Shown: positions 1-7,533, counted from the first letter of the stretch. The stretch: DNA of 35,580 nt from Pseudonocardiales bacterium (GCA_003244055.1 QHBZ01000260.1:7566-43145), one strand, 5' to 3'. Program-made: numbers and translations. Notes: a model not told the origin generated them from the sequence alone.

Positions 1-227
1 TCCCCGCGTCGGCTCCGGTTTGACCAGGGAAAACACATCGATGTTCTGATCATGATCGGTCCGCGTGACACCGTCATGAAGCTCTTTTGGCGAGTGTGTC
101 GAAGCTGGCGACGCGCCATCTCCTGCCCAAGCCGGTCATCCTCCACCGCAATGGCGCCTAGCTGACGGGTTCCGCACTCTCACCTCCGGCCGGTGACAGC
201 CGAAATCCGCAGGATCTGTCGAGTGCC

Positions 228-542
228 TTGTGTCGGTGCATCTGTCGCTGCCGCGAGCCAAACGCGGGCACGCCCTCACTCGGGTGTGCGCCTGCACGCT
301 CTGCAGCGACCGCCAGGTCCATCGGAAGTGCGCACTGCGCGCCGGTGTCGACCACGTCACCGGCGCGGCGGTTCACGGATTCGTTGGAAACCGGCACCCA
401 GCCCGAGCAAGTCGAGCTCGCCATCCGCCAAGCACTGGATCGAGGGCTGACCTCGCCCCGCCGGCTGTGGGCGGCGGTGGCTGAGCGACCCGATCGGACC
501 CGGCAATTTATTGAGCGGATCCTGACAGAGGTAACCGCGTGA
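228..542 (+). pseudogene. AbiEi-type antitoxin, 3' remnant
   Basis: The last reading frame encodes a helical tail with the motifs TSPARRFTDSLETG, QALDRGLTSPRRLW and RQFIERIL. This resembles the C-terminal half of AbiEi-family (type IV) antitoxins, which are DNA-binding repressors. Two other frames just upstream carry pieces that also fit (VHLSLPRAKRG at about 231-265 and GVRLHALQRPPGP at about 283-322), so the homology is split over three frames and the gene is broken. No N-terminal winged-helix domain is visible. The stop overlaps a GTG that opens the next broken frame (GTGA at 539-542), the coupling expected of an AbiEi-AbiEii operon. The family call rests on remembered motifs and on the partner gene. 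Confidence 0.45.
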
Positions 543-716
543 GGCACCGGGATGCCGCGGCCTTTCGCCAGGCCCTTGAGTACTCGGCTCGGGGAGCGCG
601 CGGCCGGTATGGGAACGCATCTTGCGCAAGATCGCGCGCCGGTTGCCTTCGATCGCCTACTGGCTCGCCTCGTAGCAGTCGCCGCAGACCGCTGGCTGCT
701 CCTCGACCGCGGGTGA
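539..716 (+). pseudogene. AbiEii-type nucleotidyltransferase toxin, 5' remnant
   Basis: The frame opens with GTG at 539 and reads MRHRDAAAFRQALE, then must change frame to continue as RLGERAAGMG and VAFDRLLARLVAVAADRWLL. That is the usual N-terminus of AbiEii nucleotidyltransferases, where WLLKGG with the catalytic region follows. Here WLLLDRG runs into a TGA at 714-716, before the nucleotidyltransferase motif. Only about 55 of the family's roughly 250-300 residues remain. Together with the AbiEi remnant immediately upstream this is a dead type IV toxin-antitoxin (abortive infection) pair. Confidence 0.5.
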
Positions 717-918
717 TGTTCGCGTGCGCTCGCCCGTGGTCAGCGGCTTAGATCAAGATTGCCCGCTGGCGCGGGCCGCTGGCGGTGGATGAGACTGGGC
801 GTGTGCGTGTCGCCTGTCGACGTCGTTCCGCCTTGGTTTGGTCGAGACCGTGGCTTAGATTGACGCCGGAGTCCTGGTTCTTTGGGTGTTTCCCGAGTGT
901 CGCCACGAGCGCGTACGT

Positions 919-946
919 TCTTTAATTGTAGTGTCTTTAATTGTAG
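919..946. repeat. 13-bp direct repeat, period 15
   Basis: TCTTTAATTGTAG occurs at 919-931 and again at 934-946. The AT-rich pair stands out in a high-GC context just upstream of the IS110 fragment. It could be a tandem duplication at an insertion scar or a binding site. Confidence 0.6.
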
Positions 947-1014
947 AGGGCTCCCGGCGACGCGCACCTTTCAACTCTGACGGCATTGAAGGGCTGGGAT
1001 CGTGCGTGTGTTGT

Positions 1015-1338
1015 ATGAGCATCAAGCTGGACTCGGTGGCCTCCTCGATCGCCACCGTGTCGGGTCGGGCGATGATCGAGGCCCTCATCGACGGTGAACG
1101 CCGCCCTGCGGTGCTCGCCGATCTGGCCCGGGGCCGGATGCGGTCGAAGATCCCGGATCTGACCTTGGCGTTGGAGGGCCGCTTCGGTGCCCACCACGCG
1201 CTGATGTGCCAGCTATACCTCGAACACATCGACCATCTCGATGACCTAATCGCTCGGCTGGACGCGCACGTGCGCGGTCACGGGCACAGTTCGAAGCGCT
1301 CCCCGTCGAGCGCACGAAGCGCGTGGAAGTGTCGATGA
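1015..1338 (+). pseudogene. IS110-family transposase, internal fragment
   Basis: From about residue 3 of this frame the protein reads KLDSVASSIATVSGRAMIEA, then a segment with VLADLARGRMRSKIPDLT and HHALMCQLYLEHIDHLDDLI. This is the linker between the N-terminal DEDD RuvC-like domain and the C-terminal transposase_20 domain of IS110 transposases. Both catalytic domains are absent. Homology stops near 1290, where the frame runs antisense into the end of the neighbouring vapC. It is a short relic of an insertion and cannot transpose. Confidence 0.7.
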
Positions 1339-1688
1339 TCCAGAGTCAGGATCCGGTGGGTGCAGTAGCGGTCGGCCAGGACGACCAGTGACGCATCGGT
1401 AAGACCGATGTTCGACTCATGGTAGCGCTCGACGATATCGGCTGCCGTACCGAGATCCGCGGCGCTCACCATCGCGAGCTCGTATGCCGGAGAGGTGAAC
1501 TCACGGAGCATAGCGAGTTCGGCCGCTACTCCGATTCTGGTGCTGATCAGGTAATCCAACTCGGCCAGGACGTAGGGCGAGACCACCAGCGCCTCGGTTG
1601 TCTCGCCCAGACAGCGGCGAACCCGTTCGTGCTGGGGCTCTCGATCGTTGAATGACGCGAGTAGGCCACTGGTATCAGCGATGATCAC
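1278..1688 (-). CDS. vapC: VapC-type PIN-domain toxin (pair 1)
   Basis: This 136-residue protein has the length and acidic pattern of a PIN-domain ribonuclease: D5 in MIIADTSGLLA, E43 in LAELDYL, D98 and D106 in the LTDASLVVLAD stretch, and D117 in LTLDH. VapC toxins cleave tRNA or rRNA with Mg2+ or Mn2+ and are held inactive by VapB. The start is GTG at 1688, whose GTGA overlaps the TGA of the upstream antitoxin gene, so translation is coupled. The frame is intact and all expected acidic residues are present, unlike most of its neighbours. Confidence 0.88.
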   Translation of the reverse strand: MIIADTSGLLASFNDREPQHERVRRCLGETTEALVVSPYVLAELDYLISTRIGVAAELAMLREFTSPAYELAMVSAADLGTAADIVERYHESNIGLTDASLVVLADRYCTHRILTLDHRHFHALRALDGERFELCP

Positions 1689-1903
1689 TGCAGGCCGAAA
1701 CCGTCGAGATGCACGTCGACATCGTCGGCCATCAGCACGTCACTCGAGAACAGCGCGCTGCGCGGGCGTGGGATCTCGTCGTCAGCCATCGCATCTGCCA
1801 CCGCTTGGCGGATGACCTCGGCCTCGGAGATTCCGCGGCGGCTCGCGTACCGGCTCACCGCACGCTTGAGCTCCGCTGGAAAGTAGACGGTGGTCTTTTC
1901 CAC
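1685..1903 (-). CDS. vapB: VapB-type ribbon-helix-helix antitoxin (pair 1)
   Basis: The 72-residue protein starts KTTVYFPAELKRAVSRYA after VE and continues through RRGISEAEVIRQAVADAM. This is a ribbon-helix-helix DNA-binding domain followed by an acidic tail (DDEIP and VDVHLDG) that would bind the toxin. It should neutralise the VapC it overlaps by 4 nt and repress the operon. I chose GTG at 1903 because the RHH strand begins there. The frame stays open much further upstream, but that part is antisense to a TnpB relic. No Shine-Dalgarno is apparent and a palindrome lies on the start, so a leaderless mRNA is plausible. Confidence 0.82.
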   Translation of the reverse strand: MEKTTVYFPAELKRAVSRYASRRGISEAEVIRQAVADAMADDEIPRPRSALFSSDVLMADDVDVHLDGFGLQ

Positions 1904-1918
1904 ATACGTATGGTACCA
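1903..1918. promoter_or_regulatory. Palindromes at the vapB start (candidate operator)
   Basis: Two overlapping perfect palindromes, CATACGTATG (1903-1912) and TGGTACCA (1911-1918), cover the vapB start and its immediate upstream bases. RHH antitoxins usually autoregulate by binding such short inverted repeats. The role is inferred. Confidence 0.45.
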
Positions 1919-1941
1919 CCGCTGGCAGATGTGGGGTGACG

Positions 1942-2531
1942 TCACTGTGGCGCCGTCGCCGTCGAGGATGACAGCACGGAACGGCGCGCGGCCATCGCCG
2001 CCACAGTGCACCGCCCGCGCTGCCACGACAGGGTCGCCGAGCGGATCCGTGCGACCCCGGCCTCCACTCTGCGGGCGAGTGTGCGGGTGGACTCGTGGGT
2101 GCGCACCAGGCCGATCCGGGGGAGCTGGATGTGGCGCCGATCGTTGCCGAGACCGACTGCGCCGGTGGTGAAACGACAGCTCAGACGGGCACGGCGCCCT
2201 TGAACCGAGGAAACGCCACCCGCCGCCCAGCCGGAGCACCGGCCTTGGACTTCGACCAGTTCGACAATGTGGTCGCGAGGTTGGCCAGCCCCGAAGAGTA
2301 CGCCTCCTTGCTGTTATCTGCCCACCATGGCGCCCGCTGGCTTTTGGCTTGGTTCCACGCGCGGCATTTATCACTGATTTGGTAGTCGCCGGGTATGACG
2401 CTGTTTTTGATGGAAACGCTGAGTTCCAGCCAGCGAAAGGTCATGGCTCTCAGACAATAGTGCCGTAATGCTGGATGTGCGGCGGACGGGCTCATCGTTA
2501 CGTCGGCCGCCGTATTTATCTCCATCCGCAC
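1942..2531 (-). pseudogene. TnpB (RNA-guided transposon nuclease), frameshifted fragment
   Basis: Reading from 2531 downward, the first frame carries RAWNQAKSQRAPWWADNSKE and AGRRVAFPRFKG, typical of the N-terminal half of actinobacterial TnpB (IS605/IS607/IS1341 type). It hits a stop at 2181. A second frame continues the homology with RRHIQLPRIGLVRTHESTR and LARRVEAGVARIRSATLSWQ, the wedge/RuvC-I approach, and ends at 1942 beside vapB. The RuvC catalytic residues and zinc finger are missing. The N-terminal residues before about 2400 do not look like TnpB. It is one frameshift plus a 3' deletion. Confidence 0.78.
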
Positions 2532-2743
2532 AGATGATCACACGCCCGATCTAACAACAGATGATCATCATCAGCGAGTCGTCAGCAGGCCAGGGGTTGG
2601 GGTCCGTTCGCTAGGCGAGTCCGAAGGTGACCACGAACGCGTATCCGGCGGCCACCGGCACCCCGACGGCCTGCCTGCCGAGCCGGCTTGGTCGGCGGCG
2701 CGGCAACTCGGGGTTCGGCCCAGCACGGCGCTATGGTGTCGGC

Positions 2744-3079
2744 ATGGCTTCTCCCGTCGGCGCGCCCACCCCGGCCAGCTCGTTGCCGCCGCAGGGCGCC
2801 TCGCCGCGCGTGATTCGCGACTCGCTGACGATCCCAGAGGACCGCGACGAGTTCGACCGCGAGTACAAGCGAGCACTGGCCACTGCCGCCGAGACGATGG
2901 AACTGGCGGGTGTCCACGCGATGTTGGAGCAGTGGCGTCGTCGCGCGTGGGTGACCCACGACCTCGAGGTGTACCAGCGGATGATGGACCGGATCGAGCG
3001 TCTCCGGCGAGGCGAGGCCCTCCCGAGTGTGCCGGTGGAGGAGGTCAGGGCTGTTATCCGTGAGCGGCTGAGTCGGTAG
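2744..3079 (+). CDS. DUF6247-family protein, putative antitoxin (copy A)
   Basis: This 111-residue protein has a low-complexity N-terminus (PVGAPTPASSLPPQG) and then the DUF6247 core: FDREYKRALATAAETMEL, LEQWRRRAWVTHDLEVYQRM and the C-terminal EEVRAVIRERLS. The family is small and found in actinomycetes, and it usually precedes a small RelE/ParE-like protein, so an antitoxin role is inferred. ATG 2744 fits the start of the paralogue at 6173, and the longer upstream frame does not. The TAG at 3077-3079 is followed at once by the GTG of the partner, with no gap. The core aligns well with the 6173 copy, although the sequences have diverged. Confidence 0.72.
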   Translation: MASPVGAPTPASSLPPQGASPRVIRDSLTIPEDRDEFDREYKRALATAAETMELAGVHAMLEQWRRRAWVTHDLEVYQRMMDRIERLRRGEALPSVPVEEVRAVIRERLSR

Positions 3080-3323
3080 GTGTACCGCGTCACCTCCGAC
3101 CATCAGGTGCTCGAGCAAGTCGCCGTGCTGCCCATTGAGGCACTGGCCTTCTATGCCGAGCTGCTGGTCCTGCTGGAGACCGTGGAACGGCGATCCCGTG
3201 CACAAGGACAATCCGGACGGGGCGGTGCGCGCGCACGCGTTCGGACGCGTTGGCCTGATGACGTATCTGATTCTGGAAGATCAACGGCGGGTGGATGTGC
3301 TGATAGTGCAGTGGGTTGGCTGA
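3080..3323 (+). pseudogene. RelE/ParE-like toxin partner of DUF6247 copy A, frameshifted
   Basis: GTG 3080 opens MYRVTSDHQVLEQVAVLP and EALAFYAELLVLLET. The homologous continuation PWNGDPVHKDNPDGAVR and LMTYLILEDQRRVDVLIVQW lies in the +1 frame and ends at the TGA 3321-3323. The joined protein would be about 81 residues. It has the RelE/ParE-like layout: an N-terminal helix pair, the PWNG turn, then two C-terminal strands. The shift falls near 3180, at the ET/PWNG joint. It is either a real inactivating indel or a sequencing error. Confidence 0.68.
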
Positions 3324-3374
3324 TCGGCTCGTCAACGCGCGGGCCAGACGATGTGCGGATTGGTGATCCTGCCG

Positions 3375-3946
3375 TCAGCGGTGCGGGAGCCTGATCGCGA
3401 AGTAGCTGCGACGTTGCAGTGTTTTCCACCCGCCGATCCAGCGCTTGCGGCAAAAGATGCTGGTGAAGTTGACCAGCCCGTCATTCCAGTCGTGGCTTCC
3501 CGGAATGGCGAACAGCTCCGGAGCTTCTCCCGCGGCGCACGGCAGCGCCGCCCGGTACGGACCGAGCATGCGGTTCTCATACTCCGCGCCTTGGGCACCG
3601 GGTAGACCTGATCGCCGCCCATGACCAGGATGCGCCTCCGCTCGGTGGCGTAAGTCTCGCCGTTCCACCCGTCACCGAGGTCGGCGACGTGGTCCAGCGA
3701 TAAATCGGCTTGCCCGGAGCGATCCGCGACCTCCGCTGGCTCCAGCGCCTGTAACTCCCGATTGTCGGCGTAGGAGCTAAAGACACCGGAACCAGAACCC
3801 GGACCGCGGTGTCGACGAGCTGGTGGGGATCAAGCCAGCGCACCATGGGCCTGCGCACGAACCCAAGCTCAGACCGATCGCAGGACGACGGGGCGAGCAA
3901 GGCACGGCGCAGGCATATCGGCGGAACCCTCAGGAATCTCAGCCAT
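3375..3946 (-). pseudogene. Metallophosphoesterase, multiply frameshifted
   Basis: From ATG 3946 the homology runs through four segments in changing frames. These are an N-terminal MAEIPEGS piece, FVRRPMVRWLDPHQLVDTAV, a segment with SSYADNRELQALEP and VADLGDGWNGETYATERRR, and then YENRMLGPYRAALPC with FAIPGSHDW and FCRKRWIGGW. Metal-binding motifs survive (GGDQVYP and GSHDW). A TGA at 3375-3377 falls where the family continues RLPHRWW, and homology ends there. At least three frameshifts, one nonsense codon and a 3' deletion make it dead. It starts 27 nt after the stop of the diacylglycerol-kinase gene on the same strand and was probably co-transcribed with it. Confidence 0.75.
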
Positions 3947-3972
3947 GCTCAACATTCTCCCAGCGGGACGGG

Positions 3973-5073
3973 CTAGACGCGCATCAGCAGGGCACCCGGG
4001 TCCACCCGCATCTGCAACCCCCGTACTTCACCCACGGGATCGCCGTCGAGTTGGGCCGGCTGTGGAGACTCCGCGCTGATGATGACGGTGCGGCCCTGCC
4101 AGTGCTGCACGATCCGGTGGCCACGGCAACGGCGGGTCAGCACCCGCGCGGTCACCGCCAACCATCCGAAGATGTCCCTCGGTCCGATGGACACCACATC
4201 CAGCAGTCCATCGTCCACCCCGGCCGCGGGCATCAACACCAACCCGGCGAGAAGCCTGCCGCAGTTGCCGACCACCACCGTGCGGACGTAATGGGGCGGC
4301 GCGATTCGGCCATCCACGGCCAGAGTGATCGGGAATCGGGGGCCCTTCAGCGCGATTGCTCCGGAGACGAAATACGCCAGCGGGCCCAACCGAGCCTTCC
4401 AGTCAGGCGGCGCACCGGCCATGATTGCCGCGTCGAAGCCCACTCCGGCCATCACCAGAAACACCTGTTCCTGCGTGCCGTCGATGATCACCCGGCCGAC
4501 GTCGATCGCGTGGGTGTTCCCGGACAAGGCAATCCGGGTGGCTTGGGCCGGGTCATCCAGCACAATGGCGAGGTTACGAGCCAGCACATTGGAGGTACCC
4601 GTGGGCACCAGGCCCATCGCGGTGCCCGAACCGGCGAGGACCTGCGCTACGTGACGGACCGTGCCATCCCCACCGCAAGCAAGCACCACATCGGCGCCAG
4701 CGGCCAGCGCGATTCTGGCCTGACCGCCACCCGGATCCTCCACGGTGGTCTGAAGCCACAGCGGTGGAGCCCACCCCAACTCCGCGCACACCCCCGTGAT
4801 CTGAACATGCAACTTCGCCCAGTCCTCGACGGTGTTCGGATTGACCACCACTGCCGGCAGCGGGCAGTCCGGCAGCGAGCGCGGGGCCGTGCCTGTCTTG
4901 GTGGTATCGCTGGGAGCTTTCGTGCGGGTGTGCCCAATGCCCCCACAGGCGCGCACGTCAGATGGTCCACTGGGTGCTCGCCGAGCTCCGACTACGTCGC
5001 GTATGCGCATCAACGGGGTCGTGCCGGGGTCGGTGGTGCGAACCGACGTCATGTCGGTGTTCCGTCCCGGCAC
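3973..5073 (-). CDS. Diacylglycerol kinase / YegS-LCB5-family lipid kinase
   Basis: This 366-residue protein has the DAGK catalytic domain: a nucleotide-binding VVVNPN strand at about 75-80, the GGDGTVRHVA motif at 134-143, and GLVPTGTSNVLARNLAI at about 154-170. The C-terminal half carries LDGDP near the end, also typical. These enzymes phosphorylate diacylglycerol or related lipids at the membrane using ATP. The first 65 residues (RTTDPGTTPL, DTTKTGTAPR) are low-complexity and unlike the family, so translation may start later, for example at ATG 5052. I used GTG 5073. The frame is intact. The large open frame on the other strand is its shadow. Confidence 0.85.
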   Translation of the reverse strand: MPGRNTDMTSVRTTDPGTTPLMRIRDVVGARRAPSGPSDVRACGGIGHTRTKAPSDTTKTGTAPRSLPDCPLPAVVVNPNTVEDWAKLHVQITGVCAELGWAPPLWLQTTVEDPGGGQARIALAAGADVVLACGGDGTVRHVAQVLAGSGTAMGLVPTGTSNVLARNLAIVLDDPAQATRIALSGNTHAIDVGRVIIDGTQEQVFLVMAGVGFDAAIMAGAPPDWKARLGPLAYFVSGAIALKGPRFPITLAVDGRIAPPHYVRTVVVGNCGRLLAGLVLMPAAGVDDGLLDVVSIGPRDIFGWLAVTARVLTRRCRGHRIVQHWQGRTVIISAESPQPAQLDGDPVGEVRGLQMRVDPGALLMRV

Positions 5074-5411
5074 ACACGACAGCGGGTGTCATGATGCGGC
5101 CGAGAACGACGCGAGGCGAGGATGTCGGGCGTGCGGAGAGTAATCGGTCAAGGCAAAAATATTACCCTCAATTGGTTCACTACGCCAGCGTTGTGAGTCG
5201 CCTGTTCACCGCAAACTGCGCAGCTCGACAACAAGCATTCCCATTTTTCATTCAAGCCCGTTTCCAGCCGATCGGGACTGTCTGAGCTGAGATGATTGGG
5301 GCACGGAATCAGCTCCAGTTGACAAGGGCCAGTCCCTGAGATGTCCTCGATGAGATCAAGAGCGCACCTGCGGCTGCGCGGTGGTGGATGGCCCGGTGGC
5401 GTTATGATCCG
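5074..5411. other. Intergenic region, no gene seen
   Basis: The stretch contains an AT-richer block (about 5150-5260) that is the natural place for the promoter of the minus-strand lipid-kinase gene. I see no convincing coding frame on either strand. A TTGACA hexamer at 5319-5324 has no good -10 partner. Confidence 0.5.
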
Positions 5412-5993
5412 TCATCGGGGCAGGCTTGCTGATAAGGCATGCCGAGCCCGCCTGATGTATTGCCCGCTCGCCGGGAGTCCGTAGCCGATGCCGATGACGG
5501 TTGCTCCGTGCCCGACCCAGAGCAGCGCGTGGCGCGTGCGGCGTGAGGACCCTGCGAATAACCCGCTCACAGCGTAGGCCGCCATCGCGGCATTCTGAGC
5601 CGCCATCGCGCGCTTTCCCTCGGCTGCGGGCAGCAGCCCAGGGCCGCGATTGTAAACACCGGTGATCACCGTGCTCACCAGGTTGACGGCATTCTGGCCG
5701 GCGATCGCGAGCAGCGCCGGCCGAGACGGAGCGCACCTCCGCCAGAGCTGCATGCCCACCGCCGTCACGCCGGCCTTATCGAACATGGCGTCGAGTCCGG
5801 CGCCGAACTGGCTGCTCTGATCGAGTGCACGAGCAAGATATCCGTCGACAAGATCGAGCAAGCGGCCCACAGTCACCTCGGCGATTCCGGCCGGCGTGTG
5901 TAGCCGGCGCGCGCCGTGGACGGTCAAGATCAGTCCGGCCACGCTGACCAGGTTGGGCACGGTAACGATCTCCCGCCCGCGCAACCTCGTCAC
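5412..5993 (-). CDS. CDP-alcohol phosphatidyltransferase family protein
   Basis: This 193-residue membrane protein contains the complete family signature. LLDLVDGYLARALDQSSQFG followed by AGLDAMFDK fits D-x2-DG-x2-AR-x8-G-x3-D-x3-D, the metal and CDP-alcohol site. Such enzymes transfer a phospho-alcohol between CDP-diacylglycerol or a CDP-alcohol and an acceptor to make phospholipids. Hydrophobic segments flank the motif (NLVSVAGLILTVHG and later AVSGLFAG and GHGATVIGIGYGL). I chose GTG 5993 because homology begins at TVPNLVS shortly after it. The open frame extends far upstream but is antisense to the DUF6247 gene. The exact substrate cannot be read from sequence. Confidence 0.82.
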   Translation of the reverse strand: MTRLRGREIVTVPNLVSVAGLILTVHGARRLHTPAGIAEVTVGRLLDLVDGYLARALDQSSQFGAGLDAMFDKAGVTAVGMQLWRRCAPSRPALLAIAGQNAVNLVSTVITGVYNRGPGLLPAAEGKRAMAAQNAAMAAYAVSGLFAGSSRRTRHALLWVGHGATVIGIGYGLPASGQYIRRARHALSASLPR

Positions 5994-6172
5994 CTGGACA
6001 TTCTGAACTAGACAAGGTGGTCTTGCACCCCCGGTACACGGACAACGGGGTAGCGTCCGCGTGACACCATCTGAGGGTGCGGCAAGTGCTCCGCTGCAAC
6101 CGGCTCGCCAGTGCTGGTCGGTATGTGCGCGCCGGCGTCGTTGCCCATGGCGGGCGAGGCTATCGTGTTCAC

Positions 6173-6502
6173 ATGGGCTCTGTCGCAACGGTTTCGGACC
6201 CCGCGCCGGTCCCGCCGTCGGATCCTCAGGCCATCCGCGCATGCTTGGCGCCGACGCTCGCCGCCGAGTTCGATCGCGAATGGGAGATTGTGCTCGACCG
6301 CGTGAAGCAGTCCAAAGATCTCGCCGATCTTCACGAGTTGCTGCACAAGTGGCGGCACACCGCCTACGCGGAGACGCGCGACCCTGGCTCGTACTACCGG
6401 ATGCTGAGCAAGGCCGAGCAGATCTTGCGAGCGGGCAGCAATCCGGATGCCGTGCCGTTCGAGGAGATGCAGGCCTTGATCCGCCAGCGGCAACTCCGGT
6501 AG
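6173..6502 (+). CDS. DUF6247-family protein, putative antitoxin (copy B)
   Basis: This 109-residue protein has the DUF6247 core in its common form: AIRACLAPTLAAEFDREWE, LADLHELLHKWRHTAYAE, YYRMLSKAEQILRAG and VPFEEMQALIRQRQLR. It is a paralogue of the 2744 gene with the same downstream arrangement: TAG at 6500-6502, then the GTG of the partner with no intervening base. ATG 6173 is the first start before the conserved part. It is divergent from the phosphatidyltransferase gene, with a 179-nt gap that must hold both promoters. The antitoxin role is inferred from the gene pair. Confidence 0.75.
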   Translation: MGSVATVSDPAPVPPSDPQAIRACLAPTLAAEFDREWEIVLDRVKQSKDLADLHELLHKWRHTAYAETRDPGSYYRMLSKAEQILRAGSNPDAVPFEEMQALIRQRQLR

Positions 6503-6758
6503 GTGTACCGAATCGTTCCAGACTCAGCCACCCTTGCGCAGGTCGCTTCACTGCCGCCCGATGCCCCTGGACGCCTACGCCGAGGTGCTGGAAGTGCTCC
6601 AGCTGACGCCGTGGAACGGCCGGCCACAGCACGAGGATAACCCTGAGGGTGCAGTCCGACGGTGGAAGTTCGGTGCCAGCCAGGCAGGGCAGGTGGTGTA
6701 CCTGATCCTTGAGGAGGAGCAGGAGGTCCACCTGTTGCTCGTGCAGTGGTGGGGCTGA
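6503..6758 (+). pseudogene. RelE/ParE-like toxin partner of DUF6247 copy B, frameshifted
   Basis: GTG 6503 opens MYRIVPDSATLAQVASLPPD. After an extra base in the run GCCCCT (about 6559-6563) the homology continues in the +1 frame as LDAYAEVLEVLQLTPWNGRP, then HEDNPEGAVRRWKFG, VVYLILEEEQEVHLLLVQWW and the stop at 6756-6758. Joined, it is about 84 residues and aligns along its whole length with the broken partner of copy A, including PWNG, DNP-GAVR and the YLILE/VQW strands. The break lies at a C run about 60 codons upstream of the stop, a different place from copy A. Confidence 0.7.
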
Positions 6759-6882
6759 GGGGGCCTCGATGTTCCTGGGACGATGCCGCACCTCTGTTCC
6801 GGTGCCCTTACAGCGTAAGGTCAAGTTTTCCGGTGCCCAGTCGAGCGCTGCACCGGCGGGCAGTGCTATTCGGCTCGCATAC

Positions 6883-6907
6883 AACAGTATGTGTTACGAT
6901 AGTATGT
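6883..6907 (+). promoter_or_regulatory. Leaderless promoter and repeat operator of vapB (pair 2)
   Basis: A -10-like TACGAT at 6895-6900 ends seven bases before the ATG at 6908, the spacing of a leaderless transcript. AGTATGT occurs at 6886-6892 and again at 6901-6907, 15 bp apart, and AACA/TGTT (6883-6886 and 6892-6895) forms a small inverted repeat. Such repeats around the start are typical autoregulatory sites of antitoxins. Inferred. Confidence 0.5.
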
Positions 6908-7159
6908 ATGCAGGTGGATCGTTTCTCGGTGACGATGGATCCCGACCTCGGGGCGGCGATCCGAGGCGCGGCCGAGCGGGCCGGGATGAGCGTTTCGGGG
7001 TGGTTGGCGCAGGCTGCGGCGGACCGACTGCGCAACGATCTGCTCGGTGCAGCCCTCGATGAGTGGGAAGCCGAGGACGGCCCGTTCGGTGATGATGAAC
7101 TCGACGCTGCCGCCGCCACGTTGGGTGTCACCCGTGGATCTCGAGGGCACGCCGCGTGA
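6908..7159 (+). CDS. vapB: Antitoxin of VapBC-type pair 2
   Basis: This 83-residue protein begins MQVDRFSVTMDPDLGAAIRG and continues ERAGMSVSGWLAQAAADRLR, a ribbon-helix-helix-like strand plus two helices. An acidic segment follows (DEWEAEDGPFGDDELDAAA) that probably occupies the toxin. ATG 6908 is preferred over longer frames because the RHH strand begins there and a -10-like element lies seven bases upstream. Its TGA overlaps the GTG of the PIN toxin gene (GTGA at 7156-7159). It should repress the operon and neutralise the toxin. Confidence 0.8.
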   Translation: MQVDRFSVTMDPDLGAAIRGAAERAGMSVSGWLAQAAADRLRNDLLGAALDEWEAEDGPFGDDELDAAAATLGVTRGSRGHAA

Positions 7160-7533
7160 GCCTGGTGCTCGACGCAGGCGCGCTGCTGGCGATCGACCGC
7201 CGGGACCGGCAAGTGGGCGCTATACTTCGGGTCGCGCAGCAGGAGCGGATCGCAGTCCGCACCAGTCCGGCCGCGGTGGCGCAGGTGTGGCGCCACGGTG
7301 CGCGTCAGGCCCAACTGGCCAAGATCTTGGCTGGTGTCGCGGCTCCGCCACTGGACCTGGAGACCGGGAGGCGCCTGGGTGCCTTACTCGGCGTCGCTGG
7401 TGGCTCTGACGTCGTCGACGCGCACGTCGCGTCGTTGGCCCGCGCCGACGACCGGGTGCTGACCAGCGATCCCGACGACCTGCGAGATCTTCTCGATGCG
7501 CTCGCGGTCGAGGCTGACGTGGTCCGCGTTTAG
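7156..7533 (+). CDS. vapC: VapC-type PIN-domain toxin (pair 2)
   Basis: This 125-residue protein has PIN-domain acidic residues at D6 (LVLDAGALLAIDR), D88 (SDVVDAHVA) and D105 (VLTSDPDDL). The second acidic position, usually Glu in an AEV-like motif, is Gln43 here (AAVAQVWRHG). I recall AQVWR as usual in one actinobacterial PIN subfamily, so this is probably not inactivation. It would be an Mg2+-dependent ribonuclease. The start GTG overlaps the antitoxin stop by 4 nt, and no frameshift is seen. Confidence 0.85.
   Translation: MSLVLDAGALLAIDRRDRQVGAILRVAQQERIAVRTSPAAVAQVWRHGARQAQLAKILAGVAAPPLDLETGRRLGALLGVAGGSDVVDAHVASLARADDRVLTSDPDDLRDLLDALAVEADVVRV

Noticed and set aside
3080-3323. Programmed +1 frameshift in the toxin genes
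   Set aside because: The two paralogues shift at different places and neither site shows a conserved slippery codon with stimulator; decay or sequence error is simpler.
3823-5094. 423-codon open frame on the plus strand
   Set aside because: It is antisense to the lipid kinase gene, whose motifs are clear; the frame is a high-GC shadow with no motifs.
5994-6884. Upstream 297 codons of the phosphatidyltransferase frame
   Set aside because: They overlap the DUF6247 pair on the other strand and lack any family match, so GTG 5993 was chosen.
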